6,506 nucleotides of DNA from JADLGF01 sp020849415 (GTDB taxonomy: Bacteria; Chloroflexota; Chloroflexia; Thermomicrobiales; UBA6265). Numbering within the stretch: position 1 is the stretch's first letter; every line of letters starts with the position of its first letter. The DNA lies in assembly GCA_033812595.1 (NCBI GenBank), contig JAPXTJ010000154.1, positions 1 to 6,506 on the forward strand, in the 5' to 3' direction. Below, piece after piece: positions 1-6,506 of this stretch. A program made the translations under genes and the position numbers. The notes beneath the pieces are model-generated. The model saw nothing but the letters and a program-made list of their open reading frames with translations, was not told where the DNA came from and did not search any database.

Positions 1-2
1 TG

Positions 3-170
3 ACCTCAGCCCTTGCCGTGGGCGCGGGGAACGCGCGCACCGTCACCGTGCACCGGCTTGCCACCACCAGCGAATGCGTCGCGCTCAACAACTCCGCGAC
101 AGTCAGCGCGACCAACGAAGCCGCGACCAAGACGGGCAACAACACCGATACCGGCAAGGTGACGGTGCTG
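3..170 (+). repeat. DUF11 unit 0, C-terminal fragment (residues 1-56)
   Basis: Only the last strands of the unit are in the window: 'ARTVTVHR', then 'SEC' (C25), then 'NNSATVSATNE' and a Thr/Asn-rich loop leading to 'VTVL'. The Val-x-Arg before the Cys places it in the same class as units 5-14, although units 1-4 follow it directly. Its end is nearly identical to the end of unit 5, in protein and in DNA. Confidence 0.88.
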
Positions 171-3100
171 TGCACCGATATCTCGATCTCGAAGGTCGGC
201 TCGCCGGCCACGATCAACGTCGGCGCGCCGATCAAATACACGATCACGGTCACCAATACCGGCGCCAACGCGCTGACGATCCCGACCGGCGCCCTGGACG
301 CGGTGCGCGAAGCGCGCCTGCTGGTGCGCGATACCCTGCCCGCGAATTACACCTGGACCGTGAGCGAGAGCGTTGACAACTTCGCCTGCACCCCGGCCAA
401 TCCGGTCGCGGGCGGCGTTGAAGTGAAATGCGCTCCGGCGAATAACACCTTCACCCTCGCCGCCGGCGGCTCGTTCACCATCACCATCCAGAGCACCACC
501 AACGTCACGGCGGCCGATTGCGGCAAAACCATCCCGAACACCTCGAGGGTCAGTTCCTCGATGGAACCGTCGACCGGCGCGGGCACGAACAACGAATCGA
601 CCGGTAACGTCACGGTGCAATGCACCGACGTGATCGTGGAGAAGGTCACGACGACTCAGATCCTGAGCGTCGGCGGCTCGATTCGCTACGTCATCGAGGT
701 CACGAATCTCGGTCCTGGCCCCGTTTCGAGCCTGACCCTGACCGACAATACGCTGCGGTCCGGATTGACCTGGACCCCGGTGGAGAACCAGACCAACTGG
801 AGCTGCGCCGTTGATGGCTCGAACGACCTGACCTGCACCTTTGCGGGCGGTACGCTCGGGGTGGGCGAGAAGCGCACCGTTACGCTGACCAGTTCCCCCA
901 CGACCACGGCCGACTGCGCGACGTTCAACAACACGGCGATTGTGGTTTCCCCGGATGAGTCGGCGGCGGCGGCGAGCAACGGCAACAGTTCCACCGCCAC
1001 CGTGACCGTGCAATGCGCCGATGTGGTCATCGAAAAGACCGCGCCGGAGGCACCGGTCGAGGTCGGCGCCCCGATCGTCTTCACGATGGTGGTCACGAAC
1101 GAGGGGCCTGGCTCGATCACGATTCCGGCCACGGCCGATGCGGCCGGGCGACTCGCGCGCCTCGAAGTCCGCGACACCCTGCCGGCCGGGCTGAACTGGA
1201 CCGTCACCGATGACAAGGAGAACTTCAGCTGCACGCCGGTCAGTCCGGTCACGGGCGGCCTCACGCTCTCCTGCTCCCCGACGAACAATGACTTCAGCTT
1301 CGCCTCGGGCCAAACGATCACCATCACGCTGACGAGCACCACCACTACCGTGGCGCAGTGCCCGTCCGTGACCAATACCGGCGCCGTCACCTCCAATGCG
1401 GAAACGACGACCATGGCGGCCAATGGCAACAGCTCAACCGCCACCGCGACCGTGGTCTGCACTGATGTCACGGTGCTGAAGACGGCCGTCGACGACGAGG
1501 GCGAAGCGGTCGAATCGATCCAGACCGGCACGCCGCTCATCTTCGAGATCGTGACGACCAATTCCGGCTCGTTCGCGGCGCACAATGTCGTCACCCGCGA
1601 TGTGCTGCCGAACCTCGAGGGCGTGACCTGGACCGTCGATAACCAAACGGACTGCGAGATCAGTGGCGATCCGCTGACGCTCGTCTGCGATTGGGGCTCG
1701 ATCCCGGCGACCACCGAAAACACCCGCACGGTCACCATCACCGGCACCTACGATACCGGCGATGTCTGCGGCGACGTTGCCAACACCGCCACCGTTACCG
1801 CCACCAACGAACCGGGCAGCGCCACCGGCAACAATTCCTCGACCGATACGGTCAAGGTGCTCTGCTCCGATGTCGTGATCGATAAGACGCCGGATGACGG
1901 CACGGTCTACCCTGGCGGATTGATCAGCTTCACGCTCACGATCTCCAACCTCGGGCCGGATGCGGCTACGGACGTGGAGGTCGAGGACACGCTACCAGGT
2001 GCTGCGACTGCGACCTGGAACGTTACGGCGGGCGACGGCGTTACCTGCCCGGCGACCGCGCAAGGTGTGCTCGTCTGCACATTGGCGAGCGAACTGGCGG
2101 TCGGTGAGGAGCATGCGCGCACCATCACCGTGTCGCGCCAGGCGGAGGTGGCTGACTGCGCACTGCCGAACAACTCCGCCACCGTCAGCGCCACCAATGA
2201 AGCGGCGGACACTCAGGGCAACAACACCGATACCGGCAAGGTGACCGTGCTCTGCGCGGACGTCATGCTGGAAAAAGACGCCACATCGAGCACCGTGCTG
2301 CCGGGCGGGTTGGTTGAATTCACGATCACGGTCACCAACAACGGTCCGGCCTCGGCCACCGACGTAGTGATCGAGGACACCCAGCTGCCGGACGGTGAAT
2401 GGACGATCGATCCCGGCGCCGGCGTAACCTGTGAGGACGAAACCGCCACCGGCTCGTTCGAATGCACCGTGGACGGCCTGCTGCCGAAGGATGAATCGCG
2501 CTCCGTCACGGTTTCCCGCTACGCCGGCGCCACCGAGTGCACAACGCTGACGAACACCGCGGAAGTCACCTCGACGAACGAACCCACCACGCCCGAAGCG
2601 GTGGTGCTCAACAACCGTGATTCCGCCAGCGTGGAGGTGCTCTGCACCGAGATCTCGCTGATCAAGTCGCCGGACAACGGCCTGGTATCGCCTGGCACCG
2701 TTGATTCGCCGAGCCTCGCCACCTTCACGATCAAGGTCAAGAACAACGGCGAGAACGACGCGGTCGGGGTGGAGGTAGAGGACACGTTGCCGCCGGGCTC
2801 GGCGCCGTGGACCGTCACGACCACCAAGGGCACGTGCGATTCGCCGGCCACCGGCAGCTTCGAATGCGAACTCGGCACGCTGGTTCCGGACGAGGAAGTG
2901 ACGATCACGGTCAAGCGGAACGTGACGGTCGCGGACTGTGGCCTGCTCCCGAACTCGGCGACGGCCACCGCTACCAACGATCCGACCGGCGTCACCGATA
3001 CCGGCCTGATCACCGTCACCTGCTCGGACGTAACGGTTTCCAAGACGCCGGATAGCGCCGCCGGCCCGCCGGCCGGTCACATCCTGCCGGGCGCGACGGC

Positions 3101-6100
3101 CAGCTTCACGGTCACGCTCACCAACAACGGCGACTTCGCCGCCGTGGGCGCGAAGATCGAGGATTACGACCTTCCGGATGGTGTCTGGGATGTCACCCCG
3201 GGCACGGGCGTCACCTGCCCGGCCGCCACGGCCGAAGGCTCGATCACCTGTACGGTCAACGACCCGGTGCCGGTGAATGGCACGCGCACCGTGACGTTCT
3301 CCCGCACGACCACCACGGCCGATTGCGGCCTGCTCGAAAACCACGCTCGTGTGTCGGCCACGAATGAAGATCCGGACGAGCTGACAGATAACAACGATTC
3401 CGGCTCCATCACCGTGATGTGCGGCGAGGTCGGCCTCGAAAAGACGGCCGTCACCGCATCGATCCTGCCGGGCGCCACCGCCGAGTACTGGATCACGGTG
3501 AAGAGCTACGGTCCCTTCGCGGCCGAAGACGTGGAAATCACCGACGATCTGCCGGGTGACGGGGAGTGGACGATCGCCACGCAACCTGACGAGGCGGTTT
3601 CGTGCCCGGCGACCGCGACCGGTTCGCTCTCCTGCGAGATGACCGCGCCGCTGGCCGTTGACGATGAAATCCGCATCCACGTCAGCAAGGTGGTGACGGT
3701 CGAGGATTGCGGCCCGCTGCGCAACGAAGCGACCGTCAAGATTTCGAACGAGCGCACCACCGGTGAGCTGCACAGCAATACCGATGACGCCACGGTGACG
3801 GTCCAATGCTCGGACGTGGCGCTCGACAAGACCGCCACCGCCGCGAGCATCTACCCGGGTGACAAGGCGGAATTCACGATCCTCGTCACCAATACCGGCG
3901 CCTTCCCCGCGACCGGGGTGGAGATCGAGGACGAGCTGCCGGCCGGTGACTGGACCTTCTCGAGCGAAATCTCGTGGGAGTCCGACACCGCGGAACTCAC
4001 CTGTGTTTCGGCCGCGAGCAGCGTGCCGGCCGGGAGCGGCGTTGCCTCCGGCACGCTGGTCTGCACCCTGAACGAGACAATGCCGGTCGGCGGCAATATC
4101 ACCATCACCCTTTCCCGGGAGACGGAAGCCGGCGAATGCCTCGACATCGACAATGAGGCGTCGGTTACCGCCACCAACGAGCAGCCGGATGGCGAAGGCC
4201 CGAATTCCGACGAGGCCACGATCGAGTTCCGCTGCACGGACATCGCGGTGGACAAGACGCCCAACGCCGGCACCGTGTATCCGGGCGAAACCGCGACCTT
4301 CACGATCGTGGTGTCGAACAAAGGTGACGAGATCGCCAAGGGCGTTGTGCTCGAAGACACCCTGCCGGAGGGTACGTGGACGATCGTGTCCAATCCGGTT
4401 GATCTCATCTCCGGTCCGGTCAGCGGTGAACTCGAGGTCACCATCGGCGACCTGGCGGTCAACGGGTCGGTGAGCTTCACCCTCTCCCGCACCGTCACCG
4501 TTGAGGATTGCGGCGACATCCCGAATACGGCCACCGTTCGCGGGTCGAACGAATCGCCCGATGCCACCTTCCCGAACAGCGACGATGCGAATATCGAGGT
4601 GCTCTGCACCGAGATCGAACTCGAAAAAGAGGCGGACGCCTCGCCCATTTACCCGGGTGACGAGGCCTCCTTCACCATTACCGTGACCAACGTCGGGGAC
4701 GAGATCGCCAAGGGCGTCGTGATAACCGACCAGCTCCCGGCGGGTGTCTGGACGGTGGAAACGACCCCGGCCGATCTGGCGTACACCATCGATGTGAACC
4801 GGCGGCTCACCGTCCAGGCGGGCGACATCCCGGTGGATGGAGAGGTCACGGTGACCCTCAGCCGGCTCACGGCCACCGGTGAATGCCAAACGATCTACAA
4901 CGAGGCGGGCGCCACCGCGACCAACGAAGTCCTGGAGGATGACGAACCGCAGGCGAATATGGACTCCGCGACGATCATCGTGCTCTGCACCGAGATTGCG
5001 CTGACAAAGACGGCGACGGATGCGGAGATCCTGCCGGGTGAAACGGCGTCGTTCACGATCGAAGTCGCCAACATCGGCCCGAACACCGCCCGGGACGTGC
5101 TCATCACCGATCAGTTGCCGGCCGGCGACTGGACGGTCGAGATCGACCCCGATACGGTGACGTTCGACGTTGACGACGACAACAAACTGACCGTGTCGAT
5201 CGATGCGATTGGCGTCGAAGCCGTCATCACCATCACGATCTCGCGGGAAACCGGCTTCGATGATTGCGGAAGCATTCCGAATGCGGCCGCGGTGACGATC
5301 TCGAACGAGTGGCCGAGCACCGATGAGCAGGACACCGCCGCCGATAACCGTGACGATGCGCTGATTACCGTCATGTGCTCGGATGTGGAGCTGGTGAAGA
5401 CGCCGGATGGCGTTGCGATCAACGCCGGCCAGACCGCGACCTACACCATCGTCGTGACCAACAAGGGGCCGTACGCGGCCACCGAGGTCGAAATCGAGGA
5501 CGACCTGCCGGCCGGAGACTGGACGGTGGAAGTCCTGTCCGCCCCCGATGGCGTCGATGTCAATTGTGGCGACAACCCGAAGACCGGCTCCTTCACCTGC
5601 GAACTGGATGGCACGCTGGCGGTGAACGACCCGGTGACGATCAGCGTCAGCCGCGCCACCACCGACCAGGATTGCACCACGCTCGAGAACACCGCGCGGG
5701 TCTCGGCGAGCAACGAGCCGACCGATCTGGATGACACCAATGAGGACAGCGGCTCCATCACCGTCAATTGCGCCGATCTCTGGGTCGAGAAGTCCGCGAC
5801 CGACGGAGCTGCCAGTGTCAACGCCGGCGATCCGATCAGCTTCACCATCGTGGTGCACAACGACGGTGACGGCACCGCGACCGAAGTCACCCTGGGCGAC
5901 GAACTGCCGCTCGGCATCACCTGGACCCTCGATACCGAAGACACCGATGGCTGTGACATCGTCGCCAGCACCACCAACCCGGGTGGTCAGCGGCTCGCGT
6001 GTGAGCTGGGCAACCTTGCGCCCGATGCCGCCATCGAAATCGTGGTCAATGGTGAAACCGATCCGACCGACTGCGGTGTGATCGAGAACATCGTCACGAT

Positions 6101-6506
6101 CGATGCCACCAATGTCAGCGACGAACCGGGCCAGGAGACGGGGCTGACCGCCCGCGCGACGATCACGGTCAACTGCCCGATCCTGGGGATCGACAAGGCC
6201 GCCGTGACCTCACCGGTCAGCGCCGGCGATTCGATCAGCTTCACGATCACGGTCACCAACACCGGAGCGGGCGTTGCCTACGACGTGGCCGTCACCGATA
6301 CCCTCCCGACCGGCATCACCGGCTGGGCCGTGACCGGCGCCGATGCCGCCGACTGTGACATCACCGCCGGCGTGCTCGAGTGCGACTTCGGCGATCTGCC
6401 GGCGCTGACCGGATCAGCGACGGTAACCATCACCGGCACCACGTCGAACGCCGTCTGCGGATCGGTCCCGAACACAGCCACGGCTTCGGCCGGGAACTTC
6501 CTGACG
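3..6506 (+). CDS. Giant DUF11-type tandem-repeat protein, probably secreted or cell-surface; internal fragment, both ends missing
   Basis: An uninterrupted frame of 2,168 codons runs through the window; no start or stop is visible, so the full protein is larger. The translation is an array of 15 complete and 2 partial repeats of 124-150 residues. Each carries the DUF11 / TIGR01451 signature: a lysine shortly after the unit start, a Gly then 'FTITVTNxGP', then 'D.LPxGxW', and near the end 'NxATVxAxNE' before a strand ending in Cys. These families are known as Ig-like beta-sandwich repeats in bacterial and archaeal envelope or secreted proteins, and the Cys-rich chlamydial envelope protein OmcB also carries DUF11 domains. 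Export is further suggested by the regular cysteines (59 by hand count) and by composition rich in Thr, Val, Ala, Asp, Glu and Gly. No catalytic motif, membrane segment, signal peptide or sorting signal is visible. A structural, adhesive or stalk role is inference only. The frame and repeat family are close to certain; the function is unknown. Confidence 0.96.
171..620 (+). repeat. DUF11 unit 1, long form (150 residues)
   Basis: Residues 57-206, with cysteines C57, C129, C143 and C173 and the conserved Trp at W118. This is the longest unit. The extra length is an insert at about residues 93-106 ('IPTGALDAVREA' then 'RL') just before 'VRDTLP', plus a 13-residue spacer between the two middle cysteines containing 'CTPxxPVxGG'. 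Only unit 3 shares both extensions. It is close to charge-balanced (10 acidic, 8 basic), unlike the later units. Confidence 0.9.
621..1013 (+). repeat. DUF11 unit 2 (131 residues)
   Basis: Residues 207-337, with cysteines C207, C268, C278 and C305 and the conserved Trp at W257. A second Trp sits next to the first middle Cys ('NWSC'). The standard 'D.LPxG' is altered to 'DNTLRSG', so the usual proline is missing. It has no long insert, although the units on both sides do. Confidence 0.9.
1014..1457 (+). repeat. DUF11 unit 3, long form (148 residues)
   Basis: Residues 338-485, with cysteines C338, C410, C424 and C453 and Trp W399. It matches unit 1 in its insert at about residues 374-387 ('IPATADAAGRLARLEVRDTLP' region) and in the 'CTPVSPVTGG' loop between the middle cysteines. 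The strand before C453 ends in a Thr run ('STTTTVAQC') where units 5-14 have Ser-Arg. Confidence 0.9.
1458..1862 (+). repeat. DUF11 unit 4 (135 residues)
   Basis: Residues 486-620, with cysteines C486, C551, C562 and C589 and Trp W543. The loop after the lysine is unusually long and acidic ('AVDDEGEAVESIQTG'). The strand before C589 reads 'TVTITGTYDTGDVC', similar to the matching strand of unit 16 at the other end of the array. Confidence 0.9.
1863..2252 (+). repeat. DUF11 unit 5 (130 residues)
   Basis: Residues 621-750, with cysteines C621, C682, C692 and C719 and Trp W672. This is the first unit of the run with a 'PG' turn ahead of the FTITV strand ('VYPGG') and Ser-Arg before the late Cys ('ITVSRQAEVADC'). 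Its last 30 or so residues are almost the same as those of unit 0. The CTA codon at 1992 is what ends the large minus-strand shadow frame. Confidence 0.92.
2253..2642 (+). repeat. DUF11 unit 6 (130 residues)
   Basis: Residues 751-880, with cysteines C751, C810, C821 and C846 and Trp W800. It has a typical layout: 'VLPGGLVEFTITVTNNGP', 'TQLPDGEW', 'GVTC', 'GSFEC', 'SVTVSRYAGATEC'. The loop before the next unit is extended ('TNEPTTPEAVVLNNRDSA'). Confidence 0.92.
2643..3020 (+). repeat. DUF11 unit 7 (126 residues)
   Basis: Residues 881-1006, with cysteines C881, C945, C955 and C979 and Trp W936. It has the shortest late hairpin of the array, 28 residues from C979 to the Cys that opens unit 8, because the 'NNxD' loop is shortened to 'DPTGVTDTG'. 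The first loop carries extra residues ('VSPGTVDSPSLATF'). Confidence 0.91.
3021..3419 (+). repeat. DUF11 unit 8 (133 residues)
   Basis: Residues 1007-1139, with cysteines C1007, C1072, C1083 and C1108 and Trp W1062. It has a Pro/Gly/Ala-rich early loop ('SAAGPPAGHILPG'). Its ending 'NDSGSITVMC' resembles that of unit 14 ('EDSGSITVNC'). Confidence 0.92.
3420..3806 (+). repeat. DUF11 unit 9 (129 residues)
   Basis: Residues 1140-1268, with cysteines C1140, C1201, C1211 and C1236 and Trp W1189. It opens with 'CGE' instead of the usual Cys-[TSA]-[DE]. The usual Ser-Arg is Ser-Lys ('IHVSKVVTVEDC'). The strand that normally reads 'FTITVTN' is 'YWITVKS', so the conserved Asn is lost. Confidence 0.91.
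3807..4232 (+). repeat. DUF11 unit 10, expanded middle loop (142 residues)
   Basis: Residues 1269-1410, with cysteines C1269, C1334, C1354 and C1379 and Trp W1317. Nineteen residues separate the two middle cysteines, the widest spacing in the array (8-15 elsewhere). The loop is rich in Ser, Ala and Gly ('SAASSVPAGSGVASG'). The next three units lack the middle cysteines. Confidence 0.91.
4233..4604 (+). repeat. DUF11 unit 11, two-cysteine form (124 residues)
   Basis: Residues 1411-1534, with only C1411 and C1503 present and Trp W1459 kept. The middle segment reads 'WTIVSNPVDLISGPVSGELEV', with no Cys. It is the shortest complete unit. It shares 'GDEIAKGVV' with unit 12, including an identical 20-base stretch. 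Confidence 0.92.
4605..4985 (+). repeat. DUF11 unit 12, two-cysteine form (127 residues)
   Basis: Residues 1535-1661, with C1535 and C1628 present, the middle pair missing, and Trp W1583 kept. The middle segment is 'WTVETTPADLAYTIDVNRR'. The usual 'NxATVxAxNE' reads 'NEAGATATNE'. It is followed by a strongly acidic loop ('VLEDDEPQANMDSA'). Confidence 0.92.
4986..5375 (+). repeat. DUF11 unit 13, two-cysteine form, strongly acidic (130 residues)
   Basis: Residues 1662-1791, with C1662 and C1755 present, the middle pair missing, and Trp W1710 kept. By hand count it has 27 Asp/Glu against 5 Lys/Arg. An Asp cluster ('FDVDDDNK') sits where the middle cysteines would be. It has the longest late hairpin of the array, 37 residues from C1755 to the next unit. 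Confidence 0.92.
5376..5768 (+). repeat. DUF11 unit 14, junction hybrid (131 residues)
   Basis: Residues 1792-1922, with cysteines C1792, C1855, C1866 and C1891 and Trp W1840. The four-Cys pattern returns. The early turn is 'INAG', like unit 15 ('VNAG') and unlike the 'PG' turn of units 5-13. The later half keeps the 'VSR' strand of units 5-13. Confidence 0.91.
5769..6173 (+). repeat. DUF11 unit 15 (135 residues)
   Basis: Residues 1923-2057, with cysteines C1923, C1984, C2000 and C2024 and the conserved Trp at W1974, plus a second Trp near the start ('CADLWVEK'). Fifteen residues separate the middle cysteines. The Ser-Arg strand is replaced by 'IVVNGETDPTDC'. 'GITWTL' follows the LPxG motif, closer to the general DUF11 consensus than units 5-14. 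Confidence 0.9.
6174..6506 (+). repeat. DUF11 unit 16, cut by the window edge (111 residues seen)
   Basis: Residues 2058-2168, with cysteines C2058, C2118, C2127 and C2152 and Trp W2108. It opens with 'CPI' instead of Cys-[TSA]-[DE]. It has the tightest middle pair (8 residues between) and low charge (10 acidic, 1 basic in the part seen). The window ends within the late hairpin, just after 'NTATASAGN', so the closing strand is not seen. Confidence 0.88.

Noticed and set aside
74..376. Small plus-strand open frames in other registers, such as this one and those at 3859-4071, 5375-5734 and 5731-6081
   Set aside because: All lie inside the main coding frame, have Arg/Pro-rich or low-complexity translations, and lack a convincing ribosome binding site or domain.
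6..1313. Minus-strand open frame of 435 codons
   Set aside because: It is in the same mirror register as the larger one, with the same biased Arg-rich composition and no recognisable family.
686..1747. Minus-strand open frame of 353 codons, rich in Val, Ser and Thr
   Set aside because: It is another register opposite units 2-5. The composition reflects complemented Thr/Asn/Asp codons of the real gene, and the apparent hydrophobic stretches follow the repeat period.
3360..3422. Possible EF-hand or dockerin-like calcium loop in 'DNNDSGSI' at the end of unit 8
   Set aside because: The spacing fits loosely, but the matching loops in other units (for example unit 14) do not keep the D-x-[DN]-x-[DS]-G pattern, and the segment is explained as the hairpin turn of the DUF11 fold.
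1992..5858. Minus-strand open frame of about 1,290 codons
   Set aside because: It lies codon-for-codon opposite the DUF11 frame. The translation is an Arg/Gly/Asp/His-rich string with no domain, and it ends at a chance CTA. The sense strand has an unmistakable repeat protein over the same bases.
171..6173. CRISPR array or DNA satellite
   Set aside because: The periodicity (372-450 bases) is in protein sequence. DNA identity between units is limited to short stretches, and there are no short identical repeats with unique spacers.
3..6506. Bacterial Ig-like (Big), cadherin or fibronectin III repeats as the identity of the units
   Set aside because: The combination 'FTITVTNxGP', 'DxLPxGxxW' and 'NxATVxAxNE' is that of DUF11 / TIGR01451, not of those families.
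1..6506. tRNA, rRNA, riboswitch, promoter or terminator
   Set aside because: There is no noncoding stretch in the window, and I saw no tRNA-like cloverleaf or terminator hairpin with a T run.

Overview
The whole window lies inside one protein-coding gene. A single plus-strand frame (codons starting at base 3) stays open from base 3 to base 6506: 2,168 codons with no stop, no start and no gap. Both ends of the gene are outside the window, so signal peptide, anchor, promoter, ribosome binding site and terminator cannot be seen. I checked the frame at many points along the window and found no frameshift.

The protein is a tandem array of about 130-residue beta-sandwich repeats of the DUF11 type (Pfam PF01345 / TIGR01451 conserved repeat domain). 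I recognise them from their recurring motifs: 'DK/EK', 'G..xxFTITVTNxGP', 'DxLPxGxWTV' and 'NxATVxAxNE'. Taking the recurring Cys after 'VTVL' as the start of each unit, there are 15 complete units, a C-terminal fragment of one unit at the left edge (unit 0) and most of one at the right edge (unit 16). Proteins of this kind are usually secreted or surface-exposed; the exact role of this one is not visible.

The main finding is a very regular cysteine pattern. By hand count there are 59 Cys, and every one falls in one of four alignment columns. Thirteen of the 16 units carry all four. Units 11, 12 and 13, which are consecutive, have lost exactly the two middle cysteines and kept the outer two. 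That is the pattern expected if the middle pair forms one disulfide and the other two columns form a second. The array is also a mosaic of two unit classes (0 and 5-14 versus 1-4 and 15-16), with unit 14 looking like a junction hybrid. The two classes differ in acidity.

By spot count the DNA is roughly 60-73% GC, with GC-rich third positions. This suggests a GC-rich bacterium, and no closer assignment is justified. No RNA gene, mobile element, CRISPR array or second gene is supported. Long minus-strand open frames, the largest about 3.9 kb, are codon-bias shadows of the real gene. I see no multi-gene system here: the interest lies in the architecture of one giant, probably disulfide-stabilised, extracellular protein.
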